From: Effrenium voratum
Lineage: Eukaryota > Sar > Dinophyceae > Suessiales > Symbiodiniaceae
DNA: 64,000 nucleotides
Direction of reading: 5' to 3'
Assembly: GCA_963377175.1 (NCBI GenBank)
Contig: CAUJNA010003241.1
Location: 427,001 to 491,000 of the forward strand
Positions 24,817 to 35,881 of this stretch are shown here, one piece after another (position 1 is the stretch's first letter; the number at the start of each line of letters is the position of its first letter). The position numbers and the translations under genes were made by a program. The notes beneath the pieces are model-generated. The model searched no databases. It was not told the DNA's origin and was given only the letters and a program-made list of their open reading frames with translations.

Positions 24817-25493
24817 GGCTCAAAGCAACAGGAAAAAGGGCCACCTAGCGCACTGTGTGCTTGAGCAGAGGGGGCTCAGGAGGCCTGATATGCCAACGCA
24901 GCACATGGCAAAGACCACCTGTGGCTAGCTGCGCAAGGTAAACATGCAAGGATGGCCACCCCACAGCCAAGGAGGGAACAGGGGCTTGATGTGGGAACCT
25001 AGGCTGCAAATGCAAGAAATCCCACGCGTGCAGCTCAAGTTGGTCTTGAGGACCATGAACTGCCAAAGAGCCCTAATGACACAGGGGTGGGGGCACAAAA
25101 GTGGCTAAGAGGCACCACCAGTGGTGTAAGAGTGCAGGAACTCTGAGGGCTGAGCTAGCAGAAGATGCCTGGGCACATGGGTTAAGACTAACTTACACGC
25201 TTGCGAAACCGGGTGTGCAAACGCATGGATTGGCCAGGCGCAAACTTGTCTCCCACAGGCTAGGGCAAAAGGTCAGCAACGGGGCCAAAACTGGACCACT
25301 CCTGTGTAGATTAGTTGGCCTGGAAAATGCTGCTTATTGGATGAGGCATGGGCTTTGCCTCATGGAAAAATCCCATGGTGTCAGGTGACTATCATCAATT
25401 TACCATTGCGAGCTCAAACCATCCCTCCCTGATCCCTGCCAGCCTGGCATCAGATCATCCTGCCAGCCTGCAAGCCTGCAAGCCAGTTCTTCT

Positions 25494-25880
25494 TCACTTG
25501 GCCACATCCTTGGCACACTCGGCATCACCCTCAGCCTCCAAAGCAGCGCCATCTTCCAAGTTGGTGGCCACAGCTCCCTGCTCTTCAATCCATGCGCGAA
25601 AGACAATCAAGCAGTTCCCGCAACAGCAGTGATTGGGGTGCTGGTCTTGCTGCCAGTAGGTGTCATCTACATCAGAAAAGTCGCCCAGCTGGAGGGTTTG
25701 GGTGCGCTGCCTCTTCCCCTGCCTGGCAAAGTAAGATGGTGCAGCAGCATCTGCTCTTGGAATGTCTTTGGCTGCCACAGAGAGCTCAGTGCTTGAAGGC
25801 TGGCTCTGGGCTGACTGAAGGATCTCAGCAGCCTCCTCCAGAGCTTCATGCAGCGTCTCCATGCGACGCACCCTTGCCAT
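25494..25880 (-). CDS. Hypothetical acidic protein, 128 aa
   Basis: Starts MARVRRMETLHEALEEAAEI and ends with an acidic Ala/Glu stretch and a stop. A central CCCGNC cluster with a preceding His (HPNHCCCGNC) could bind a metal. The flanks 25881-26290 and 24817-25493 show no convincing coding sequence. No family recognised. Confidence 0.45.
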   Translation of the reverse strand: MARVRRMETLHEALEEAAEILQSAQSQPSSTELSVAAKDIPRADAAAPSYFARQGKRQRTQTLQLGDFSDVDDTYWQQDQHPNHCCCGNCLIVFRAWIEEQGAVATNLEDGAALEAEGDAECAKDVAK

Positions 25881-26290
25881 GGCAACGGAGTGCCTGCAGG
25901 CTACTCTACAAGTGCAAGCTGCAAGGTGGTGGACTGTGACTGTGGCTATGTTGAATCATGCATGTGTGACAATGAGTAAACATTCACAGGCCTGGTGGCC
26001 TGCAAGCTTAGCTTGAACACTCTGCACCAATCACATCACGCATTACTGGACCATGCGCTGCACACTCCGGTGCAGTATCCTGTCAAGCTCTTCACATGAC
26101 ATGACATCTGTGCGGCGCTGCTCCCTGCATTGCAGCTTTTGTCACAGATCACCCAAATGTGTCTGTGAACAAGCCCAAAATGCTGCCAGTACTCATTGGC
26201 AGCCGGCTTTTCAATGCAGTGCAAGACTGCAAGCCTGCATGCATGTGACCTACATATTTGCAGCTCAAGCCTGCATGTCTGTGCAGGATC

Positions 26291-29252
26291 TCAGAGCTTG
26301 GCAATGACATCCTTTGGCAGGGAGCTGGTCGCCTTCATGCATGCCTGTGGCAGCATGCCCTTGAACTTGTTCGCCTGGTCATCATACTCCAACGCAAACA
26401 CCATCTCTACATGGGTGAGGTTGGCAAGGTTCACGTAGCAGGAGATCTTGGCTGGGGTGATCTCAGCAGAGGGGAACTCGCCTCCCTCATTTGGCTCCAG
26501 AATAGTTGGTTTCAAGCATGCTGCCTCCAGGGCATGCACCTTCCAGTTGACCTTGCCCTGCTCTGTCACAGCCTCAACTTTGTGAAGGTGGATCTGGCAC
26601 TGTGGCAATGAGGCTGCAGTCATGGCTTTCAAGACCTCCTGCAAAGGCACTGGGCTGCCAAGGAAGCCTGCCAAAGATGATGGCAAGGTCTTGCCTGATT
26701 TGGGTCGCAGGAGCACCTTGGAACTCTCGGTCAGCTTGTACGGAATCATGCCGCCTCCCTGCTCCAGCAGGGTTGAGGCCTCTGAGCCTGTCTTGAAGAG
26801 GCCATGGATGGGGAAGAGCACACCGCTCAAGGTGGTCTCCGCCAGGCCCTTCACATAGACATCGCCCATCTTGGAGACATAGAGCTCCCACGTGCCCATG
26901 CCCGGTGGATTGCAACGGCCCATGCCCTTCAACTGCTCCGGCTTCAAGCCAGACTCAAGCTTCACCTCTGCCCTGGAGACCTTCTCCAACCTAAGGGTGC
27001 AAACAGGCAATGCCATGAGCCAACGCATGTGCCCTGCAAAAGCTTCTCTTGCAAGCTGAAAAGTACTTATCTGCTAACCAAGGAGCTGTTCCACAGGAAT
27101 GTCTGCCTCTCGCTTGTTGCGGACAGTGCCAGCCGGATTGAACTCGTCATTGTGCTGCTTCACAATGTCAGCCCATGCCAGCCCTGACCAGACTTCACTG
27201 CTTGGCAGGCTTGTCTTACTGCAGGCCTGTCCCTTGTCCATGGTGGTCTTCAAGAAGGGCAACTCCAAGTTGGTTGTCTGTGGCACTGTGAGCTCAAACA
27301 CGGACATGTCCAGCTGGGGGGCCTGGGACTTGTCTGCAGGCCTGGGGGCCTGTAGGCCTGCAGGCATCTTGGCCAATGCATACTCACCTCGCGCAATTGC
27401 ACCCTGGACATGCTCTTCCAACATGGTCTGCACATTCTTGGCCACAATCTGCTTCACAGTTGCGCTTGGGGCCCAGCACAAGCCAATGTAGGCCAGGTCT
27501 GGCCAAGTCTTCATGCCAGCTGCAGTCCCAGTCTTGCAGGAGTTCAGACTGGCGACGGCCTTGCCAAGCTCAGCGTCGTACAAGGTCTCGTCACGGATCA
27601 GCACAGTGTTGGTGGTCTTCAGCTTGGTGCCTGAGAGAATTGTCAGCAGCAAGTCATAAAAGAAGGCATGGCCACTGTAGTGCTGACGCCTTTCTGCGTC
27701 TGCATCCCGGTTGGTCTGCCCAGTCTGTGCAAATGCCAAGTCCTTCCAGAAGTTCAGCATGTCGACCCTTTGCATGACATTCAGCAGGCCCGGGACAGCC
27801 TTGCGCTTCAGGTGGATGAGCCAAAGATGCCTGCAAGTTATCTGCAACTGTGGCAGAGACCACCACCCACACCTGCAGGCCCAGGTCTCTCTCATCAGAG
27901 TACATGGTTTGCTCATTGAAGAGCGCCGTGCACCTGAAAGCTTTGATGCTCTCACAGGTCTCAAGTTCAGCCCTCCACAAGGCTTGGTGCCTGGCCACGG
28001 ACTCTTCCCGCAAGGCCTTCCCTGCATTCTTTGTTCCATGCCCCTGCCCATGTTCTGGCTGGTTGGGAGGGAGGACCACACACATTGAAATTTCTGGATT
28101 GCTGGCCAGCTCAGCACTCATGTGGGCAACAGTGTTGCGCACCAGTGTGCTGGCCTGAGCTCCAAGCATGGGCACATTCACAAAGGTGATGATGGGCACA
28201 TTTGACTTCCCCACAAGCAGTCGTGCAGCAAGAGTCTGGTGCACGGAGCTTTCTGCAGACTGGCAGGCCTGCAGGTCTTTGCAGGCCTGCGCTTGGTAGT
28301 ACAATCCATGCTCCTGCCAAACATCCTTCACAGCAGCAGCAAGATGCTGCTGCCACTCACTGTCAGCTGCAAGTGTTGCAGTCTGATGGCGCGTGGCTGC
28401 TGCCCGGTGCGCTCGCATAGCATCTTGCTCTTTCCTCAAGCCTCGGGCCAAACCGATCAGGACACGCAAGGTTGCCTGCTCCTCTTCATCCATGTCAAAC
28501 GCTTCTGGAAGAGCTGCCTGATCTGCAGTGCCCTCCGGGGTAAATCCCAGGTCTGCAAGCTTGAAGTCAGGCCTGCAGGCCTGAATCTCTGGGAGGAGCT
28601 TGCTGTCAAAGTGCCCTGTCCTCCAGGTGTGCTGCAGCTTGCAAAAGCCACCCTCTCCCAGCAGCTTTTCCAGATCTGATTTGAAATGGACCATGAAGCT
28701 GGCCATCAGCATAACCTCTGCTTCTCGGCCAGAATCCCTGAACTGGCCACAGACCTGCGGCTGATAGATTGGTGGAGCCTGCCCTCGGTCATAGTACTCC
28801 TGCAACTTGGCATTCCATTTCGTCTCAAGCCTTTTCAAGAACTCTGCAACCTTGTCCCAGGAATGCTTGGATATCTCATGCCACAACGGGTTGCTCTGGG
28901 CTGAGAACTTGCCTGACAAAGATTTCTTTGGGATCAGAAAAGGCTGCCCAACCAAGCTCAATGGCGCCGCTGTCTGGGCTGGAGCCTCTGTCCCCCAGAT
29001 GAGCTTGAGGGCCCTGCGGAGATTCAGAGGGGCCTCATCAAAGAAGTACAATGCCGCAATCTCATTTGTGTTGATTTTGGCTTTTCCAACTGCCTGCTTG
29101 TTGTGGCGATAGATGGTCTCCTGGAGCAGGTCCTGCCTGCACTTCCGTGAGCCAGAGTTGATCTTGTGGCTGACAATCTTCTCAAACCTAGGGCTGCCCA
29201 CTTTCAAGGACCAAGTTTTCAAGGCTGTCATTTTCAATATAGATGCGGCCAA
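26291..29252 (-). CDS. Large split gene of unknown function
   Basis: Three segments read on the minus strand. 29252 to 27831 gives about 474 residues (SRKCRQDLLQETIYRHNKQA, later PIITFVNVPMLGAQASTLVR). A 31-bp intron or frameshift (27800-27830, GC...AG with AGGC at both edges) leads to 27799-27079 (VPGLLNVMQRVDMLNFWKDL to ADIPVEQLL). A 45-bp GT-AG intron (27034-27078) leads to 27033-26291 (HMRWLMALPVCTLRLEKVSR to the stop). Splicing gives about 960 residues. The sequence looks like a soluble globular protein with charged helices; no known domain was identified. An upstream exon at 30274-29567 probably belongs to it. Confidence 0.6.
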
Positions 29253-29403
29253 GCCACATGAAATGGATGTTGTAAATCATTGGCCTGACCCTGGCTGACG
29301 CATCTGTCTTCACCCTCAAGCTCTCCAGGGACTGCGTCTCGACAGAGCTTTTTGGGTTGCAGGTGCCATAGAGACCTCAGGCAGCAACTGCAGCAGCAGC
29401 AGC

Positions 29404-29464
<61 letters not shown>

Positions 29465-29466
29465 GC
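29404..29466 (+). repeat. CAA/CAG trinucleotide tract
   Basis: About 20 CAA units flanked by CAG/AGC units. It lies in a probable minus-strand intron. The plus frame (poly-Gln) and minus frame (poly-Leu) are both shadows. Confidence 0.9.
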
Positions 29467-29566
29467 AGCAGCCACGTCTTCAAGTGCAACAACAGCTTTT
29501 TTGCATGGTTGTCAAGGTACACATGGCTCCTAATCCAATGGAAGTGTTGAAACTACCTCCAGCCTG

Positions 29567-30274
29567 CTACACTTCAATGACACTACTTCCAGCCAAGGGG
29601 CACAGGCACTTCAGCAATCGCTTGGCCAGTTCACACTTGATGGCCTGCTGGTCTGCTGGCCTGTCAGTGGACTCCATGATGCCCAACTTCAGCACAGCCC
29701 AGCACAGCAAGTGGCAGGCCATGGTCACTGAGCTGCCAATGCTGATGCCCACAGTGAAGCACTCTATCTCAGGGCTGTTGCCTTTGGACCAGGGGCACCC
29801 CCAATCAAAGAGGAGCTCCAGTGGGTATTTGGCAGTCTCATTGCCATGCCCAATCAGCAGCTTCTGCATGTTGTCGAACACTGCGTGCAGTGGAGGTGCC
29901 CCCTTCACATGGGACTGCTCATGCACGCCTATCTGCCACAGCCTCAGGGAAAACTTGGTCAAGTGCTCCATGCCATTCTCAGTGTACTTCAAGCTATCAG
30001 GCCTGCTGGACTGAAAGCCTGTCAAGGCCTCCACCTGGCCAAGGTCTTGACACTTGTCCAGCAAGTCATCAAGTCTGGCTTTGTAGGCCAGACGGGAGTC
30101 TTCAGTGGCAAGCTTGTCTGCAAACCATTCACACACATCCGTGAACTTCGGGAAGCCCTGGGCATCCTTGGTGTCCATCTCCCCCTTCAGGCAGGCCAAG
30201 CACTCGTTCAAGATCTTAGCCATTTCGTCTTGGTGACAAAGGCCATCATCCACTTCCATTGCTAAGGTGGCCAA
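29567..30274 (-). CDS. Hypothetical protein or 5' exon of the downstream split gene
   Basis: A 235-residue frame starting MATLAMEVDDGLCHQDEMAK and ending in CLCPLAGSSVIEV. Codon use and charge pattern are like the following gene, and the likely donor (CCCTTG then GCTGG) would remove the final residues and splice toward about 29290. The 315-bp gap holds a CAA tract. It is predicted soluble; no family recognised. Confidence 0.55.
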   Translation of the reverse strand: MATLAMEVDDGLCHQDEMAKILNECLACLKGEMDTKDAQGFPKFTDVCEWFADKLATEDSRLAYKARLDDLLDKCQDLGQVEALTGFQSSRPDSLKYTENGMEHLTKFSLRLWQIGVHEQSHVKGAPPLHAVFDNMQKLLIGHGNETAKYPLELLFDWGCPWSKGNSPEIECFTVGISIGSSVTMACHLLCWAVLKLGIMESTDRPADQQAIKCELAKRLLKCLCPLAGSSVIEV

Positions 30275-30528
30275 GCAAACAAGGCTTTATTTTAGACACA
30301 GCTGGCAAGCCACACACATCCGCAACTGAAGGCTCACATCCACAAGCGCCCAAGGATCACATGCAAAACTCAAGCCATGGACACAAAGGAGTTCTAGTTT
30401 GTGAAATGGCCATGCCAAGCGCATCGCTGATTTTGCTCCACAAGCCCTGCTGCACTTGACTACAGGCCTGCTGGCCTGCTTGCCTGCCCCTTGCAAACTG
30501 CCCCCAGTTTGAACTGATGGCTCCCATA

Positions 30529-31668
30529 TCAAGTGCTACGAGGCCGGACCAATTCCAAAAAAGCTTCCGCAGCCTCTACAGCAGTGGACTCAGGTTTGTA
30601 CAGCGTCCACCAAGTCCTCTCATGGTGATCCTTCCAAAAGTTGGATGGGATGCTCTGGTAAAACGCTTCCCGTCTGAAACGCCACTGCATTTTGCCATCC
30701 AGATTCTCTGGGCACTTGCGGCCAGCAAAGGTTGCCCGTGTAGGCCAGCTCACCTTGGAATCCTCAGGCTCAGAGAGGGCATTGGCCTCAACAGCGTCCT
30801 CAATCTCAGGAGCGTCCTCAATCTCAGGAGCATCCTCGATCTCAGGAGCATCCTCAGGCTCAGGGGTGGCATTGGTCTCAGGGGCAGCCTTGGTCTTCTT
30901 GGCCTTGCTCTTGGCGGTGGCCTTGTTGGCAGTGGCCTTGGTCTTCTTGGCCTTGGTCTTGGCCGTGGCCTGGGTCTTCTTGGCCTTGGTCTTGGCAGTC
31001 ACCTTGGTCTTCTTGGCCTTGGTCTTGGCAGTCACCTTGGTCTTCTTGGCCTTGGTCTTGGCAGTCGCCTTGGTCTTCTTGGCCTTGCTCTCCTTGGCAG
31101 TGGCCTTGGCAGCTGGCTTGGTCTTGGCAGCCTTGGCCAACTTGGCATCAATCTTGCGGGTGTCCAGCTGGAAGCCATTGCCACCACCATCAGGCTTCTG
31201 AGGCTCCAAATCAGGCACCACGATTCCGGTCTTCTTGATTGCTTTTTGCTCCATGTCTGTGAGCACCCCGTTGATTTCGGTGAAGTTCACGCTTTCCTTG
31301 GCAACCTCCTGGCAAGGCGTCTGCAACTCAAAGTCAAGCTTGCGAGGAAGGGGGGTGATGCCATCATCTGATTCTTCCCGGGGCCGCACATTGCGTGCAG
31401 TGTCTGGGCTTGGTGTGGCGCGCTTCAGCACAGGCGGAGATGCTGTGACCAAGCCGCTGTTTCCAGGCAAGCTGTCAGCTGCTGGAGCCTGCAGGTCTGC
31501 AGGCATGTCAGCAACTTGGCCTGGGACTGCACCAGGTTCATCGCAGAATTGTGGGTCTGGCTGACTGAGCCCACCCTCTAGCTGCACAGGGAAGCGTAGT
31601 GTCCCACCAAACATATCAACTACAGCCCAGTTCTGCCCTAGTGCCCACCTGACATGGAATGGCTGCAA
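30529..31668 (-). CDS. Lysine/alanine-repeat protein, 379 aa, possibly DNA-binding
   Basis: Residues about 1-170 are a low-complexity lead, including PADLQAPAAD. Residues about 175-255 hold repeats of KAKKTKVTAKT type, resembling the basic tail of histone H1 or dinoflagellate basic nuclear proteins. Then come acidic repeats of EDAPEIEDAPEI. The C-terminal 80 residues (ATFAGRKCPENLDGKMQWRF, later HHERTWWTLYKPE) look folded and carry aromatic residues. A role in binding element DNA is inference from charge only. The gene lies between the methyltransferase-like gene and the large split gene. Confidence 0.65.
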   Translation of the reverse strand: MQPFHVRWALGQNWAVVDMFGGTLRFPVQLEGGLSQPDPQFCDEPGAVPGQVADMPADLQAPAADSLPGNSGLVTASPPVLKRATPSPDTARNVRPREESDDGITPLPRKLDFELQTPCQEVAKESVNFTEINGVLTDMEQKAIKKTGIVVPDLEPQKPDGGGNGFQLDTRKIDAKLAKAAKTKPAAKATAKESKAKKTKATAKTKAKKTKVTAKTKAKKTKVTAKTKAKKTQATAKTKAKKTKATANKATAKSKAKKTKAAPETNATPEPEDAPEIEDAPEIEDAPEIEDAVEANALSEPEDSKVSWPTRATFAGRKCPENLDGKMQWRFRREAFYQSIPSNFWKDHHERTWWTLYKPESTAVEAAEAFLELVRPRST

Positions 31669-31813
31669 GACAGTTCAACACATTTGCCAATGCCAAGTCG
31701 CACCAAGTAACATGCTCATGCCATGAAGCAGCCACACACCTTTTCATCCCCACACCTGGCATTGCAAAATGCTGCAACCCCAAACTTCCCCATGCTCAAA
31801 CAAATCCAAGGTC

Positions 31814-32884
31814 CTATGACCATGGATCATAAGACCCCTCTTCAACGGTTGCAGGGCAAAGCTTAGTCCCTGCTTTCGTGTGAGCCTTGCCTTTGGCTTT
31901 GGCCTTGCCTTTGGCTTTGGCCTTGCCTTTGGCTTTGGCCTTGCCTTTGGCTTTGGCCTGGCCTTTGGCCTTTGGGCTCTGGCGATTCAGAGCAGGATCA
32001 CCGCCCCATGGATCTTCAAGATCTTGCAGGTCCATTACTGGGGCTGCAGGCCTGCTGGCCTGCATGCTGGAAATTGCCCAAGTTCTCCATGCTTGAACCA
32101 TGGCCTCTCCCATCGCACTTGGGTAAAGCCCACTTTCCTTCAAGAGCTGGCCCTTGCCATTCACTTGCACAGACCCATCTGGCAAGTCCACACGGTCCAT
32201 GAGAGGGATGTGCTCACACTGGCATCCACAGTCCCGTGCGCATGGAGCGAACCAGGCACTGTTGCACATGAACTTGAAGCGTTTTTTGAATGTTGGCCGC
32301 TTCCACTCAAAAACGCATCTGTCCACAAAGAAGAAGCTGAGCTTGCAGGCCATCTCCTTTTTGAAGTCATCAATGTGCTTCTGCAAGAAGGAGAAAATCA
32401 TGCTTCCAGATGGATTTTCAAAGCAAGCATGCAGCCCTCTAGCAGTGGCCACAATAAACAGCAGAAAGCCAACTCGAGCCATGAAGTTGCCATCCCTGAC
32501 CAGTTGTGAGGACGGATCGCCTTCAATGTTGCCGGCTTTCCTTTTTGTCACAGAGCTGCAGGCCCACCCAAATGACTTGCACTCGGGCGCCACGCAAAAC
32601 AAGCCACCCTCCTTGACCCTCATGAGCAGAGTCACAGCCTGCAAAAACCCAGCCTCCTGGAGGACACTGGCTTGGCCAGGGTTGAGGTAGTCAAACCCTT
32701 CTGCGCTGAGTCCTGCTTTCCGGGCTGCCTGGACCACTGACTCAGCCATGGAGAACACCTCTAGCACATCCAGGTCACGAGGCAGTTCTGTGAAGTGGGG
32801 GCTGGTCAGAATCGATATGGCCGTAAAGCCAAAGATGGTAATGGCACAGTGGGCAACAGGAGGCATGGCGCAGCTAGCTTGCAA
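31814..32884 (-). CDS. DNA-methyltransferase-like protein, 356 aa
   Basis: Shows the order of a class I SAM-dependent DNA methyltransferase: a motif-I-like strand LDVLEVFSMAESVVQAARKA with GLSAEGFDY at about residues 39-68, a motif-IV-like GGLFCVAPECKSF near 93-105, and a motif-VI-like CFENPSGSMI near 153-163. C5-cytosine enzymes have PCQ and ENV at the last two places; here they are PEC and ENP, so catalysis is uncertain. A Cys-rich CARDCGCQCEH (about 218-228) follows. The C-terminus has repeated GKAKAK units from an 18-bp DNA repeat and two DPW motifs (EDPWGGDP, YDPWS). DPW motifs also occur in the transposase-like protein. Confidence 0.5.
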   Translation of the reverse strand: MQASCAMPPVAHCAITIFGFTAISILTSPHFTELPRDLDVLEVFSMAESVVQAARKAGLSAEGFDYLNPGQASVLQEAGFLQAVTLLMRVKEGGLFCVAPECKSFGWACSSVTKRKAGNIEGDPSSQLVRDGNFMARVGFLLFIVATARGLHACFENPSGSMIFSFLQKHIDDFKKEMACKLSFFFVDRCVFEWKRPTFKKRFKFMCNSAWFAPCARDCGCQCEHIPLMDRVDLPDGSVQVNGKGQLLKESGLYPSAMGEAMVQAWRTWAISSMQASRPAAPVMDLQDLEDPWGGDPALNRQSPKAKGQAKAKGKAKAKGKAKAKGKAKAKGKAHTKAGTKLCPATVEEGSYDPWS

Positions 32885-33061
32885 GCCTGCAGGCCTGCTG
32901 GTTCAATATTCACCTTTGGCTTGAACCACTTAGTTTGACACAAGGAAGCAAACTGCTGGCCACACTTGCAGGTACTGCTGCAGGAAGCCATGAAAGATGC
33001 CATGCTTCAGTGCGTTTTTTTTGTCTTCTGCCCCTTGACGCCTGCAAGCCTGCAGACCTGC

Positions 33062-35639
33062 CTAGTGAATCTTGGCCACCAACTGCCAGCAAGCCTTTGG
33101 CAAGTATGGAAAATACAGATGCCCCTCTGGCTGTGTAACCTGCACATGCCTGGATGGCAGGCTGAGCCAAGGCAAGTGGTAAACCTGATACCTACGGTCA
33201 TGGATCAACTGCCTCAGGGCCAACCCAGCTGCCCTTAGCTCATACTTGTGCTCGCAGAGCTCTTGCAGCCTGGAATACATCTGAATTTGCTTGACAGACA
33301 ATGGCGCTGCAGCAAGCACCTGAGAAGGCGAAGCCCCTACAACAGCATTGCCTTTTGAAGGCAGAATCACCAAAAGGGGAGGCTGAGACAAATTCACATC
33401 CCGGACGTACATCTTTACACAGCAGTAGATGCCATCAGGCTTCACTGCCTCATTCATCAGGCTTCTGTGGCGTTGGCTCAGCTGCCTTCCAGGCACCATG
33501 GTGAAGCTGTGCGGTATCTCTGCATCAGGTTCTTCTTGATCTGCAGGGATTGCCCTTTGCTTAAAAGCATTGGACAGAGACACATCCAGGGGATCAATCC
33601 AGCTCCCAAAATTGCGCACAGCTGAGATATGCCGTGCCCGAACTTCTGGTCGATCTGCTCGCTTTTCCAGGCCTGGGAAAGACACTTTCCACCCTGCATT
33701 TTAACAACGAGGAACACAGTCAAGTTTGGACAGCATATCATACTGTCACTGCCAAGCAGCAATCTTGGATGTATGTGAGAACTTCTGTTGGGGTTTCCCA
33801 GGTTCTCTTTCTCTTCAAGAATGCCAGGACAAGGGCAAAGAGCTGGTCAATGTCCTCATGGGTGTGCCCAACAGTCAAGTTGAAGAGTGTGGTGGACTTG
33901 AAGATGCCACGATATGACAGCAAAGCCAGAAACTTGAGCAAGTACTGGTTCTTTGCAGACTTCACAGTGTTGTCCGCCACCACCACAAGATGCTCTGGAA
34001 GCTGTTTGCCAGCCTGCTGGCCTGCAGGACTGTCGGCCTGATCCTTTACCTGCTGGATGGTTTGCGACAAGACCTCAATGAAATAATCTGACCCACATGA
34101 GACCTGCGGGTTGGCCATGTAGAGGTACGCACCCCATCCATGGGCCAGTGCGGCAGTAAATGTGACTGATGGCCTTTGGATGTTGTCAAGTTCATGAGGC
34201 GTCTTGCGCCACCCCCATCGGGGCCAGGCAAATTTGCTGTGATCCATGTCATCAATAATGATGACCAGTAGGTCACGACAGGCCATGGATCCATGCCGCA
34301 GACTCCAGTAGAGCACCCTGTCTGCATATTGATCTTGTTGGTGAGCACGCAGCAGCCTGGCTTTCATCACTTTCTCATCCCACCTTACAGATGGTTTTGA
34401 AAGTGCAGCCTGCAGGCGAAAGCAAATGTCACACTGGCTGTGCTGGCTAGTCTTCTTCATCTTAAGAAACTTTTTCCAAAAGCCATTGTACCTTCTCCGG
34501 AAGGTGTCATAACTTGGGAGTTCTCCTAGGCCTGCAGGACTGCTCTGGTCTGCAGGCCTGTCCTGAAACTTGCTGTGCATGTCCAGCAACATGTCCCATT
34601 CAGCGTGGAACTGCCAATACAAGTCACTGATCTGGCAGTGTTGGATGTACCGCTTCGGCAAGCCAGAAACCTTTGCCATGCAGGACACAGTCAAGGGGTC
34701 AGAGACATTGCCATAGATAGTCTCCTGGCATGCTTGCGCCCAAGAGCTAAGTTTAAAGTAGCCTTTTGCACAAACAAATAAACGGCTAGGCATTACAACA
34801 CAACTTTGAAGGCAGCCCCTCTCCTCCTGCCATGGGTCATCAGGTGCGCAGTCTTCATCTTCAGGCAGAGCTTCTGCTGCAGACTGGTAAAACTCTTGGA
34901 AGAAGTGGTCACACTTCTGTGTGGCAAGTGCGTCCCGGGGCCTGCTGCCAAAGCTGTGTTGGCCAAAGCTGCACGTGCGCATGTCTGGCTGACCAGCCAT
35001 GAGCTTCCGTATGGTGTTCTGAGAGCTTCCCAGCTTGCTGCAGAAGTTGTGAAAGCATACCTGGGCATCCCCAATGTAGTACTCAACTTTCTGACGTTCA
35101 GGGCCCTTCTGGCTGGCATCACCATATGTTGCCTGCAGCAGCTGGCAGCGTTCATTCTGTGAGATCTTCCAGAAGCAGCTGCAGAGGGCCTGCAGGTCTG
35201 CAAGCCTGATCCCCTTGGCTTTGCACCCCTCCATCTTGCACTTTCTGGGGCATGGCTGAGCCCATCTTTTTCTGCACTCATCAGGATCACCTCCTTTGGT
35301 CTCAAACGTGTTCTTGGCCTTCTTGAAGGTAGATGCTGCAAGCAGTTCTGCGCCAGCGCCCAAAGAAACTTTGCGCGTCTTGGAAGGCTCAGCTTTACTT
35401 ACCACACTGTCAGCTTCCGCCCATGGGTCTGCATCTTCCTGCCAGGGATCTGCCAAGTCCTCACCCCATGCTGCCAGTGAGGAAGTTGCAGCAGAGGCTG
35501 CATGCACAGTCTCACTCCATGGGTCAAAGTCTGGTTCCTTGCAAGGCTTCTTTGGCCTTTTATTGCGCCGCCACTTTGTGATGCTACCATGTGGGGTCTT
35601 TGGCATCTCTTGGCCCAACAACGCAAGTCCATGCCGCAA
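33062..35639 (-). CDS. DDE-type transposase-like protein (resembles DUF7869 proteins), two exons
   Basis: Exon 1 is 35639-33761 and exon 2 is 33693-33062, joined over a 67-bp GC-AG intron so that ...VLTYIQD meets WWKVSFPGLEKRADRPE; total about 836 residues. The N-terminal 100 residues are disordered with DPWS/DPWQEDADPW motifs. A Cys cluster CPRKCKMEGC follows near 125, then a helical region, a CDIC pair near 410, and a catalytic-like core: LLVIIIDDMDHSKF (Asp463/464), HLVVVADNTVKSAKN (Asp556) and NLTVGHTHEDIDQLF (Glu595). That spacing fits an RNase-H-fold DDE active site. The GHTHEDID signature is shared with many unannotated eukaryotic mobile-element proteins. It is the best candidate for the enzyme moving the surrounding element. 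The start may be further upstream. Confidence 0.65.
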
Positions 35640-35775
35640 GGTGTCTTCAACAGCAAAAGTCTACGCTGCAAAGTGTCTCAACAACACAAGTCCATGCTGC
35701 AAGGTGTCTTCAGCAACACAAGTCTATGCTGCAACGTGTCTTCAACAACACAAGCCCATGCTGCAAAGTGTCTTG
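35620..35775 (+). repeat. About 40-bp minisatellite at the transposase 5' end
   Basis: Four units with 'CAACAACACAAGTCCATGCTGC' -type sequence (AACACAAG, CATGCTGCAA, GTGTCTTCAA) in tandem. The first unit overlaps the presumed start of the transposase-like gene, so that start is doubtful. Confidence 0.8.
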
Positions 35776-35881
35776 ATCTGGGCAATCCTGGCACAAACAT
35801 GAAAGGGGTGCAGGTCTGCTGCCTTTTTGCTACACTGCCCCATGACTCTATGTGCCCCCAGCAGGCCTGCAGGCCTGCGAA

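Noticed and set aside
29352..30014. 220-aa plus ORF starting with poly-Gln
   Set aside because: The Gln run is the CAA tract, and the rest is antisense to a better supported minus-strand gene.
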